A stretch of 64,000 bases of DNA, taken from Thermoplasmata archaeon. Its GTDB lineage: Archaea; Thermoplasmatota; DTKX01; VGTL01. Numbering within the stretch: position 1 is the first letter of the stretch; every line of letters begins with the position of its first letter. A model generated the notes under the pieces. That model made no database searches and had not been told where the DNA came from. It saw nothing but the letters and a program-made list of their open reading frames with translations. Shown here piece by piece: positions 18,601 to 25,524 of the stretch. A program made the position numbers and the translations under genes. The stretch is from assembly GCA_038851035.1 (NCBI GenBank), contig JAWCLH010000009.1, positions 25,817-89,816 of the forward strand, given 5' to 3'.

Positions 18601-19405
18601 ATGTGCAGTCCTCGATGTCTGGCGAGGTGTAGTAGGCGCAGTAGATTCCGAAGTATCCCGACCCCTGGAAAGTGCAGTTGTGGACCTTGGGCCTCGAGTG
18701 GCCGTACATGTAGACGCCGTATCGGCAATCCGTGAAGCTCGAGCTTGAGACGGTTGGCGACGAAAAGTAGCTGTAGACGCCGTAGTAGCATCTGGTGAAC
18801 TCGCAGCCGTTGACCACCGGGCTGGCCCCGTAAGCCATGATGCCGGCGGAGGCGATGTCGAAGAATCCGCAGGAAGTCACGGAGGGCGAGACACCGTCGA
18901 GATAGACTCCGTGGGTCGAGTTGATGAAGGTGCAGGAGTCGATGGTCACATTTTCAGAAGCTACGTAAACGCCGTTGTTCTCCGAGGGGCTGTTCGTGTA
19001 GGTGTAGCCCACGTCGCTCAAGGTGCTGCCCGAGAGCGTCACCGACGCACCCGGCCGAATTCTGAACAGGTACCTGTTCGAGGCATTTGTGGAGGATATG
19101 GTCGAGCCGTTCCTGACGACCAGCTTTCCCCCGGACTGGACCTCGATGCCGAACTGGCCGCTGGTGTCCAGTCTGAGGCGGAGCGAGACGTGGTCTAGTG
19201 TGAGGCTGCCACCGGACGCCACGGTCAGGTTGCCGTGGTCAAGAAGAATGCTCACGCCCGTGTATGTCCGGGCGTCCGTAACGGTCCAGTTTCCCGTGAC
19301 CGTGCCGCCCGAGGGCGGGGGGTCGTTGGAGGCGGGAACAGAAGGCATGAGAAGGGAGAGGGCAAGAGCGGTGAGCACCAGCCCCGCCTTTCCATTATTC
19401 TTCAT
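15617..19405 (-). CDS. Secreted right-handed beta-helix (NosD/PbH1) protein with Ig-like repeats, membrane anchor and acidic tail
   Basis: A surface protein of about 1262 residues. It begins with a signal peptide (AGLVLTALALSLLMPSVPAS). Residues about 30-500 are PbH1 repeats ('GVYLDGVSPSVTSCGFFDIA', 'YGVYSYFSSPTVSSSSFTDC'), forming a parallel beta-helix like those of polysaccharide-binding or -cleaving proteins. About 590-1110 hold six or so Ig-like modules with 'VNGLPAxVxxxGxF...EGxNxIxVxAxDxAGN'. A helix near 1121-1141 (LFVGLGTGLVAGAVAGYLAAM) precedes RRRRR and a tail of about 115 residues, rich in Pro and Glu and ending in the helix VKRVEELLRRLG. ATG 19405 follows a GGAGG site; TTG 19411 lies just upstream in frame. 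No catalytic residues were identified. Confidence 0.82.
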   Translation of the reverse strand: MKNNGKAGLVLTALALSLLMPSVPASNDPPPSGGTVTGNWTVTDARTYTGVSILLDHGNLTVASGGSLTLDHVSLRLRLDTSGQFGIEVQSGGKLVVRNGSTISSTNASNRYLFRIRPGASVTLSGSTLSDVGYTYTNSPSENNGVYVASENVTIDSCTFINSTHGVYLDGVSPSVTSCGFFDIASAGIMAYGASPVVNGCEFTRCYYGVYSYFSSPTVSSSSFTDCRYGVYMYGHSRPKVHNCTFQGSGYFGIYCAYYTSPDIEDCTFVRNGLLSSSYGGAAYYGQMTSGGFRRNKVTTPDLGYGIQLTDGCRPVVDQCEISTKSRPAISVTSYGAVEIVESAISTGDSYAIYAEHYSYVALSNCEVTARSYGIYLYTAQCSLNRTNLTSTAGSGAILYYTSFISADNCTIYGDQLGMYVLYYGSEAVLNRTTLGGRSSIGLYLSGSLATLHNSSVYSIRSNAIYTAGDSRLTAVNSTITSSAPGVACIYVGGPRNELDLTNTFFDQSKVTFTEPTSVLHLSWFLTAAVQWQNAAPAPGARVRVTDSSARLVFETETGERGECPTVPVRQYSRSQLTWQNFTPHEISALAGGVRRSERKSLTTNTVIRLTLADPDPPLLCITHPRDGLRSTTGHIRAEGTAEDYASGLNRVEYAVDDGNWSRADGLDRWSFDLDLLDGRHLLKVRAFDRAGMSSVAAASILVDTELQLRVETPEEGALVNKSPVRVSGVAEPMCCVTVNGLPAELDPEGNFEALVELGEGPQTLTVVAVDEAGNTAVETRNVTVDTVEPALMILSPAQGHVTASRVVTINGQTEQGAFVTAGGLPAIVGPDGVFSAQVPLREGNNAIQVTAADAAGNLNSTTLLVVLDTVPPSLVILHPSDGSLTNRPLLTVSGESDGVEVTAGATRTSPVEGRFSLQLQLEEGPNHITLRALDAAGNANQTHITVTLDTIPPFVQLVHPRPGFVTNNAALTVSIVTEPGAEVTVNGLPATNTGGSLSVPIRLSPGLNTLTVRAVDGATNAAFVNTTVELDQVPPPLVISSPQSGFRTSQDTVMVRGYTDPGSSVTVNGILAQIDSSGRFACEISLQEGENSLVLTAVDRAGNPTTKVLRITRTGPLSLSKEETPLLFVGLGTGLVAGAVAGYLAAMRRRRREEAVAPLEPSIGRYNVEAVGEEVLEQEVPAPAQPTTPPFPPHSETLESEEWIPSVPAAESAPHMEPVPPMPRMEKPEELSWEEEAPHSREGGRGDPGVKRVEELLRRLG

Positions 19406-19500
19406 AGGCAATTCCCTCCTGTTTTCAGGAGTCGTTTGAGAATTCGGGTCCCTGAATTTAAGGCCTTTGGTGGATTTGCGTCAACAGCCACAAGGTGTGA

Positions 19501-19509
19501 TTTAATAAA
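19501..19509 (+). promoter_or_regulatory. TATA box of hflX
   Basis: TTTAATAAA lies about 27 bases before GTG 19531, the right spacing for a leaderless transcript starting on that codon. It is too close for GTG 19513. Confidence 0.5.
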
Positions 19510-19530
19510 TCTGTGGTTCATTCCGGCTTT

Positions 19531-20949
19531 GTGCACTCGACAGCGGCTGGGGGAGCTGGCCACGCCGTTATCCTCTCCACGGAGGAGGACACCGCCGAGA
19601 TTCTGGAGCTAGCGAGGTCCGCTGGGTATGAGGTCCTCCGAACTTTCGTACAGAAGAGAGAGAGCCCGGACGCTGAGCTATACATCGGGAAGGGAAAGGT
19701 CCGCGAGGTGGCGGATTTCCTGAGGCAGCTGGAGGACTCCGGGGAGCGGTGGGGTGGCCGGGGAGGGAGGGAGTGTGTGGCGATATTCAACGGCTCCCTC
19801 AAGCCGGGGCAGGTGTTCCACCTCGAAAAAGAGCTCGGGACCCGCGTGCTGGACAGGGTGGGCCTGATTCTGGAGATATTCAGCAGACGCGCCGGGAGCA
19901 GGGAGGCAAGGCTGCAGGTCGAGTTGGCGAGGCTCCGCTACGAGGTTCCTCTGGTGCGCGAGTACATTCACAGGACGAGAACGGGGGAGCACCCTGGCCT
20001 ATTCTTCTCGGGAGGGGAGTACCAAGTCGACGACTACTACAGAATGATTCGGGCCAGGATGGCCGCTATAAGAAAGGAGCTCGAGACCATCGGAAAGGAG
20101 AGGGCCCAGAGGCGCAAGACGAGGAGGAGGGGGGGAAGGGCGCTTGTCGCCCTCGCGGGCTACACCAACGCGGGTAAGAGCGCCCTATTTCGCGCCCTGA
20201 CTTCAGAGGACAGCCCCGTCGGCCCAGAGCTGTTCACCACCCTCTCGACAACCACGAGGCGGCTGGCGGAGGCTGAGGGCGGGGGAGGCCACACGGGGAG
20301 AGGAGACGGCACGCCCCTTGCGAGGGCGGGGGGTACCGCCGCGGCGCTAACGGGGGGCAGCTGGGGGGTGCAGGGCTCCCGAATTCTGCTGACCGACACC
20401 GTCGGCTTCATCCGCGACCTACCCCCCTGGCTCATCGAAGCGTTCAGGTCAACGCTCGAGGAGGTATTCCTCTCCGACGTCGTTGTTGTGGTCGTGGACG
20501 TATCGGACCCCCTAGAAGAGATTCAAGTCAAGACCGCGACGACGCTCGGAGTGCTCAGAAAGGGCGGCGCAACTGTGCCAGTTGTCGCGGCATTCAACAA
20601 AATGGATCTAGTGGGCAGAGAGGAAGGCATGCGCAGGGCTTCTGCAATCGCGCTCCGGCACGGGCTTCAAAAGTACTGTCTTACCTCTGCCCTCGACGGC
20701 ACGGGCCTCCCCGAGCTCACCCGGCTGGTCATCGAATCTCTCGATGACTTCTTCTACGGCACAATAAAGGGACCAGCGGATGAGGTCGGGAGACTGGCGA
20801 GGGAGGAGGGGCTGAGGGTCTCGGCCGTCGCCGGCGGAATGGCCGAGGTGAAGGGGGCTCTGCTGCGCAACTGGAGGGTGCGGAGTCTCTTGACCCGGTA
20901 CCCCCGGGTCTCGTTCGAGAGGGGGGCGGCACCGCGAGAGAGACCGTAG
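19531..20949 (+). CDS. hflX: HflX-family ribosome-associated GTPase
   Basis: A 472-residue GTPase; family members bind the large ribosomal subunit and rescue or recycle stalled ribosomes. The N-terminal domain has 'DAELYIGKGKVREVADFL', 'VFHLEKELGTRVLDRVGLIL' and 'EARLQVELARLRYEVPLVREY'. The G domain has P-loop GYTNAGKSALF, G3 DTVGFIRDLP and G4 NKMD. Between G1/G2 and G3 there is a Gly-rich insert of about 36 residues (20278-20385), where normal HflX has a short loop. GTG 19531 fits the TATA spacing; GTG 19513 is an in-frame alternative. It is transcribed divergently from the beta-helix gene. Confidence 0.93.
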   Translation: MHSTAAGGAGHAVILSTEEDTAEILELARSAGYEVLRTFVQKRESPDAELYIGKGKVREVADFLRQLEDSGERWGGRGGRECVAIFNGSLKPGQVFHLEKELGTRVLDRVGLILEIFSRRAGSREARLQVELARLRYEVPLVREYIHRTRTGEHPGLFFSGGEYQVDDYYRMIRARMAAIRKELETIGKERAQRRKTRRRGGRALVALAGYTNAGKSALFRALTSEDSPVGPELFTTLSTTTRRLAEAEGGGGHTGRGDGTPLARAGGTAAALTGGSWGVQGSRILLTDTVGFIRDLPPWLIEAFRSTLEEVFLSDVVVVVVDVSDPLEEIQVKTATTLGVLRKGGATVPVVAAFNKMDLVGREEGMRRASAIALRHGLQKYCLTSALDGTGLPELTRLVIESLDDFFYGTIKGPADEVGRLAREEGLRVSAVAGGMAEVKGALLRNWRVRSLLTRYPRVSFERGAAPRERP

Positions 20950-21082
20950 CAAAGGGATGAGAGGAAAAACAGACTGGGACCGAGAGCACACCGAAGCCAG
21001 CAACAGGGAGGAGCTCGGAGCCGCCCACAGGGCTGGACCGGGAATTCGGAGAAATCGAGCAGAATAACCGGGGGTCCCCCAC

Positions 21083-21853
21083 TCATCTATACATTGACAA
21101 CGAGGGCGGCTCCACCGAGAGGGGGCTCTGGTGGCCCGCGAGGGTCTTCTGGACGCTCTTCAAGGCCTTTTTTATCTCGGCCTCCATTCTCTCCGCCTCC
21201 TCATATAGGGGGGTTGTGTCCAGCTCGATCTGGGGGAGGAGGGCGTCTATGGCCTCGACGAGCTTCGCGGCGGACCGGGCGTCCGGGTAGCTTTCGTGCG
21301 CATCCGCGATAAGGCACAGAACGTCCCTGTCGAGTCTGGCGCCCTCGTTCAGTAGGACCCCCGAGATTCCTGTGATGATCCCCTCGCTGAGCTCAGGTAT
21401 CGCGTTCTTCTTGAGGAGCTCACGCATCCTTGGGGTGCTCCCCACCCCATATGTGTTGATCTTCTCCGGCTGGTATCCCTCGGCGATGGGGAGGCCTTCC
21501 GCTGAGATTATGATGCCGCAGCCGGCCTCAGAGGTCCAGTCCAGAATAGCGTCGACAAGGGGGTCGACGAGCTCGGCGGGTGGCCTGAACTCGGAGAGAA
21601 AAACCACCAGCCTCTTGTCACCGTATATCCTCACTGGGTGGTTTGGATCGCCTCCCTTAATTATAGAGGTGACAGGGAGGTATCTGGAGTGGATGCAGCC
21701 GATTTTGGGCAGCTTGAGCTGCTCCACAAGGTAGTTCGCGGCGAGGGTGCTGACCAGCCCAACGCTCGGGAAGCCCTCGACCACCGCAGCTCCCTTCAGC
21801 TCGCTCTTCTCCTTGATGTATATCTCTAGCTCTCTCTCGGCTCCTCCCGCCAT
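21083..21853 (-). CDS. PAC2-family protein, probable archaeal proteasome assembly chaperone
   Basis: A 256-residue PAC2/COG2047-type protein: 'GAAVVEGFPSVGLVSTLAANYLVEQL', 'IGCIHSRYLPVTSII', 'LVVFLSEF' and 'GSTPRMRELLKKNAIPELSEGIITGISGVLL'. Archaeal homologues PbaA/PbaB form a chaperone that can bind the 20S proteasome. The C-terminus is MYR, which fits the HbYX motif (hydrophobic-Tyr-any) that docks on the proteasome alpha ring, and the preceding region is a long helix followed by a flexible tail. ATG 21853 is chosen over GTG 21859. It is divergent from the CBS gene. No proteasome subunit is in the window. Confidence 0.85.
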   Translation of the reverse strand: MAGGAERELEIYIKEKSELKGAAVVEGFPSVGLVSTLAANYLVEQLKLPKIGCIHSRYLPVTSIIKGGDPNHPVRIYGDKRLVVFLSEFRPPAELVDPLVDAILDWTSEAGCGIIISAEGLPIAEGYQPEKINTYGVGSTPRMRELLKKNAIPELSEGIITGISGVLLNEGARLDRDVLCLIADAHESYPDARSAAKLVEAIDALLPQIELDTTPLYEEAERMEAEIKKALKSVQKTLAGHQSPLSVEPPSLSMYR

Positions 21854-21941
21854 CCGCACTTCCCCCTGCGCGTGGCCCGTACCTCACTCGACAATATTGT
21901 ACTTTTCCCAGCCCGCCCCTACCCGAAGACCACACAGGACC

Positions 21942-21953
21942 TAAATATTTATC
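21942..21953 (+). promoter_or_regulatory. TATA box of the CBS-domain gene
   Basis: TAAATATTTATC lies about 35-45 bases before ATG 21986. It leaves a short leader containing the ribosome site GTGGAGGA. It lies inside the open frame upstream of the ATG, so the longer start at 21872 is unlikely. Confidence 0.55.
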
Positions 21954-21985
21954 ATCGGCGGAGAGGATGCGGGTTGGGTGGAGGA

Positions 21986-22453
21986 ATGAGGGTCTCTGAG
22001 ATAATGAACCGAGAGGTCAAAACCGTCAGACCTGAGCAGAGCCTAGCGGACGTCGCCCGCCTCTTCGTCGAGAACCACATCCACGGCGCGCCCGTCGTGG
22101 ACGCGGAGAACCGCCTCGTCGGCATCGTCACCGAGTCCGACATACTGAACGCGACCAAAGCGAAGTACATCAGGTACAATCTGGTCTATCCGTCGATTCA
22201 TCAATTCGGGCTCGACTTCAAAGAGAATTACTCCGAAATCGCGAGGGCCTTCGAGGAGGTCAAGAGCGTGCCCGTCTCGGAAATCATGACCAGAAAGGTC
22301 GTCGCTGTGGCCCCCGGCGACAGCGTTGAGGAGGTTGCGTCGATGATGGTTAGCAAGAAAATCAATCGCGTCCCCGTGGTCGAGAGAGGGAAGGTCGTCG
22401 GTATCCTTACGCGCGGGGACATCCTTCGGGGTCTGTTCAGGAAGAGGGAGTAG
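21986..22453 (+). CDS. Two-CBS-domain protein (Bateman module)
   Basis: A 155-residue protein made of two CBS domains and nothing else. The first runs 'VSEIMNREVKTVRPEQSL' to 'GIVTESDIL' and the second 'VSEIMTRKVVAVAPGDSVEE' to 'GILTRGDILRGLF'. Such stand-alone pairs usually bind adenosyl ligands (AMP, ATP, SAM) and regulate partners. About 35 residues between the domains (KYIRYNLVYPSIHQFGLDFK) are longer and more aromatic than the usual linker. ATG 21986 follows GTGGAGGA. The partner is unknown. Confidence 0.9.
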   Translation: MRVSEIMNREVKTVRPEQSLADVARLFVENHIHGAPVVDAENRLVGIVTESDILNATKAKYIRYNLVYPSIHQFGLDFKENYSEIARAFEEVKSVPVSEIMTRKVVAVAPGDSVEEVASMMVSKKINRVPVVERGKVVGILTRGDILRGLFRKRE

Positions 22454-22509
22454 CTCGCCACCCTTATTTCAAGGCGAGCGCACGACCATAAGGGAGTGGT
22501 GGGGCCCGC

Positions 22510-22746
22510 TCAGGGAATCTTGGTTCTCTCGAGCTCGTTCGCCTTGTTCTCCAGCTCCACGGACTCGAGCTCCAGCTTCTTGACCTTCTCCATGGTCTGG
22601 GCGGCGAGCTTGCGCTTCTTGGCCGCCTTCTGCCGGAGAATGGAGACCTCGTGGTCGATTTCCGCGTTCCTCTTGAGCTTCCTCGCGGCCTCCAGCTCCT
22701 CCTCCTCCTTGCTTCGTTCTTTCTTTACGCTCGGGAGGTCAAGCAT
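22510..22746 (-). CDS. Small charged coiled-coil protein of unknown function
   Basis: A 78-residue protein, nearly all predicted to be one long coiled coil (KEEEELEAARKLKRNAE... TMEKVKKLELESVELENKA), rich in Lys and Glu. The ATG follows GGGGGAA, and a TATA-like ACTTTTAATTCC lies about 40 bases upstream on the minus strand, so expression is likely. It stands alone between the CBS and HisS genes. A scaffold or adaptor role is possible but unsupported. Confidence 0.65.
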   Translation of the reverse strand: MLDLPSVKKERSKEEEELEAARKLKRNAEIDHEVSILRQKAAKKRKLAAQTMEKVKKLELESVELENKANELERTKIP

Positions 22747-22894
22747 GCACTTCCCCCACCATCCCCAACCGCCTGGAGGGAATTAAAAGTTACTGAGTGG
22801 CCCGGGTCCTTTGCTCTCGCGGCTTGCGGCTCGGACACCGCGCCGGGGCTCGAACGCCTGCAAGCTCTCGCGACCCGTCGGCCTTTCTGATGGG

Positions 22895-22903
22895 TATTTA
22901 TAT
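22895..22903 (+). promoter_or_regulatory. TATA box of hisS
   Basis: TATTTATAT is centred about 28 bases before GTG 22927, indicating a leaderless hisS transcript starting at the GTG. Confidence 0.6.
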
Positions 22904-22926
22904 CCATCCAGCCCATTCATGGGTCC

Positions 22927-24165
22927 GTGCCCGAGCTCCGGAGGCCGAGGGGTACGAGGGATTTCCTGCCGCGCGAGATGGAGCGCCGGCGCTGGCTGGA
23001 GGAGCGTCTCAGGAAGACAGCCTCGCTCTTCGGCTTCAGGGAAGTCGCCACACCAACTTTCGAGCATGCAGAGCTCTTTACAGCGAGGTCCGGCCCTGGA
23101 ATTGTTGAGTCCATGTATGTTTTCAAGGACAAAGGAGGACGAGAGCTCGCGCTCAGGCCAGAGCTGACCGCACCCACGATGAGGCTCTTTGTCGAGGGCC
23201 TGAGGGCAGAGCCTCGGCCCCTCAAGCTCTTCTACCATGGCCCCTGTTTCAGGTACGAGGAGCCTCAGAGGGGGCGCTACAGGGAGTTCTGGCAGTTCGG
23301 GGCAGAGGTCATCGGTGCAAAAAGGGCGGAGGGAGAGGTTGAGGTCCTCTCGCTGGCCCATGAGTGCCTCCGGGCTTCGGGCCTGAGGGGCTTCAGGCTT
23401 AGGATAGGCCACGTCGGGGTCCTGAGGAGCGCTCTCGAGAGCGCGGGCGTGCGGAGGGAGGCGCAGGCACCCCTGATGCACCTGATCGACAAGCGGGACA
23501 TGGATGGCCTCAGGGCCGCAATCGAGAGGCTCGGGGCCGACCCCAAGCCGCTCCTCGCGCTCCTCGAGGCGTCCGGGGGCAGGGAGGTACTTGAGAGAGC
23601 GCCGGAATCTGGCCTCGAGGAAGTTCTCGAAGGACTCGAGGCCTGCGGCATAACGGACTACAGAATCGAGCCCGGCATCGCTCGCGGCCTCGACTACTAC
23701 ACAGGACTCGTATTCGAGATAGACGCGCCCGAGCTTGGGGCGGAGAAGCAGGTCTGTGGGGGCGGGACCTACGCCCTAGCGGAGCTGTTTGGCGCGGAGC
23801 CCGTCGAGAGCACCGGCTTCGCCCTCGGGTTCGACAGAATTCTCGTCGCTTTGGAGGCGCAGGGTCTCGAACTCCCGGAGAGGGGGCCGGAGTTCTATGT
23901 GATTTCGGTGGGGCCGGCCGCGAGGCGCGAGGCCCTCAGGCTCGCGAGCGAGCTACGCAGGGCGGGCCTCAGCGCGGACATTGACCTATCGGGAAGGAGC
24001 CTAGCCAAGGCCCTGAGGCACGCGGACGCCATCGGGGCCCAGAAGGCCGTCATCATTGGGGAGGAGGAGTTGAGTAAAGGGGTTCTGTCGCTCCGGGAGC
24101 TCTCCACAGGCGACCAGACCCAGACCACGGTGCAGGCCCTGCTCGAAGGAGCTCGCCGGACCTAA
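22927..24165 (+). CDS. hisS: Histidyl-tRNA synthetase
   Basis: A class II aminoacyl-tRNA synthetase of 412 residues charging tRNA-His. It shows 'RPRGTRDFLPREM' at the N-terminus, motif 2 'PCFRYEEPQRGRYREFWQFG', the histidine-binding HisA motif RGLDYYTGLVFEI, 'CGGGTYALAELFG' and motif 3 'GFALGFDRI'. The C-terminal anticodon-binding domain begins near residue 320 (EFYVISVGPAARREALRLA). GTG 22927 is supported by the TATA spacing and by the family N-terminus. Length and motifs are ordinary, with no insertion. Confidence 0.97.
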   Translation: MPELRRPRGTRDFLPREMERRRWLEERLRKTASLFGFREVATPTFEHAELFTARSGPGIVESMYVFKDKGGRELALRPELTAPTMRLFVEGLRAEPRPLKLFYHGPCFRYEEPQRGRYREFWQFGAEVIGAKRAEGEVEVLSLAHECLRASGLRGFRLRIGHVGVLRSALESAGVRREAQAPLMHLIDKRDMDGLRAAIERLGADPKPLLALLEASGGREVLERAPESGLEEVLEGLEACGITDYRIEPGIARGLDYYTGLVFEIDAPELGAEKQVCGGGTYALAELFGAEPVESTGFALGFDRILVALEAQGLELPERGPEFYVISVGPAARREALRLASELRRAGLSADIDLSGRSLAKALRHADAIGAQKAVIIGEEELSKGVLSLRELSTGDQTQTTVQALLEGARRT

Positions 24166-24235
24166 CTGGATAGCCCGAGGAGCCTTTCGCCTCCAGGGTG
24201 GCGAGGGAAGCGGCCCGGTGGCCCTCGTATAATGC

Positions 24236-25315
24236 TCACGCAACCCCGGCCGGCGCGGCCCCTGCGGCGATTTCCTTGGCCAGCCTCCTCCTCTTTCGTC
24301 GTCTGAGGGCGATGAACCCGCCTGCGATGGCTACTCCGGCCACGATAACGACGAAGATGGCGGTGATGAAAAGATTGTTGCCGGCCGTCGGGTTCGTAAA
24401 GAAGCCCTGGGCGACCTCCTTCTCGAAGCGGAGGGTGAAACGACTCGAGTTGGTGTAGTAGTTCTGGCCATCGTAGGAGGCCCCGACCGTAAAGGTGTAG
24501 TCACCGGACTGGGCTTTGCTCTTCTTAATGTCCCAGACCCATGAGACCGTGGTTCCGTTGTCGCTCGAGGAGATCGTGGGGGGGCTGATGTGGTCCGGGG
24601 AGACACTCGCCGGGCCAGTGACTGTGAGCCTGTAGAAGAGGGTGGCCGTGTCCATTCCCAAGCTCTCATTGACCGACGCGACGAGTCTGATGGAGCTCTT
24701 CTCCTTCTCCGGCTCGAGAAGGGACACGGAAAGTGGGGGCGCGCTGAGGGTGAGGACGATGAAAGAGTCGTGGTCCGCGCTTCCGTACAGGAAGTCGCCG
24801 CCGCTCGAGGGCCCAATGAAATAGTTCGGGTCGCTTAGCCAGACGAGGCCCACGCCGACGGTTCTCCCCCCGGGAATCGACAGGGTGGTGCTGTCCGTTA
24901 TCGTGAATTTAACCGGGCTGCTGACGTCCTGCCTCGAAGTGAAGAAGTAATCGACCAGCTGATCGCCGATGAATATGTTGAGCCTGAAGCCCGCGTTCTT
25001 TGCGCCCTCGCTACTCCTGGCCCAGAGCTCCGCCTTGAAGGAGCCCTGAATGACGAAGTCCTGGCGCGACACGAAGGACCACGTGCCTATCTCCGTTCCG
25101 TACCTGCGCGCTCCGAAGAGTCTCCCGGGAGCGCTGGCGTACTCCTCGGTGGTGTTACCGGGGCTGGGCGGGACGGTCGTGAACCCCTGTCCCTTGAAGT
25201 GCAGCGTGACCTGCAAGCCCTCGTCCTGCGCGGGCCCCGCGCCCGCGGTTGGAATCAGAAGCTCAACAGCTAAAACAGCTCCCACGAGCAGAGTGGCCAG
25301 CGCCCTATTCCGCAT
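24236..25315 (-). CDS. Secreted membrane-anchored protein of unknown function
   Basis: About 359 residues with a signal peptide (ALATLLVGAVLAVELLIPTAGA), a beta-rich ectodomain, and one transmembrane helix near the end (ITAIFVVIVAGVAIAGGFIAL) followed by RRRKRRRLAKEI. N-glycosylation sequons (NTT, NGT, NSS) are present. The middle holds 'GSFKAELWARSSEGAKNAGFRL', like jelly-roll/PKD-type surface folds, and then an Ig-like module. Homologues of this layout are common in Thermoplasmatota, but I recognise no function. ATG 25315 follows GGGAGG; ATG 25348 is an alternative. A TATA-like TTTTTAAG lies at 25362-25369. Confidence 0.7.
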   Translation of the reverse strand: MRNRALATLLVGAVLAVELLIPTAGAGPAQDEGLQVTLHFKGQGFTTVPPSPGNTTEEYASAPGRLFGARRYGTEIGTWSFVSRQDFVIQGSFKAELWARSSEGAKNAGFRLNIFIGDQLVDYFFTSRQDVSSPVKFTITDSTTLSIPGGRTVGVGLVWLSDPNYFIGPSSGGDFLYGSADHDSFIVLTLSAPPLSVSLLEPEKEKSSIRLVASVNESLGMDTATLFYRLTVTGPASVSPDHISPPTISSSDNGTTVSWVWDIKKSKAQSGDYTFTVGASYDGQNYYTNSSRFTLRFEKEVAQGFFTNPTAGNNLFITAIFVVIVAGVAIAGGFIALRRRKRRRLAKEIAAGAAPAGVA

Positions 25316-25490
25316 ACCGGGGCCTCCCGTGTTCCATGTTCTTTCCATACATACACGTTCTACTTAAAAACTGTTGTTATGGGGTGTTCCTTTGTGGCTC
25401 GAATTTCATTGATTCTCGGACTGGGTTTCCGCTGGGGCAATAGGTACCGGGGCCTTCAGCCGGCGTGGGGGCGCATGAACCGCACAAAAA

Positions 25491-25499
25491 GGATATATC
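25491..25499 (+). promoter_or_regulatory. TATA box of the iorA operon
   Basis: GGATATATC lies about 30 bases before GTG 25525. It is inside the longer open frame starting at 25465, which argues for GTG 25525 as the real start. The 25349-25490 stretch shows no gene. Confidence 0.5.
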
Positions 25500-25524
25500 A
25501 GAAGAATATCTTCGGTCGGGGGAG

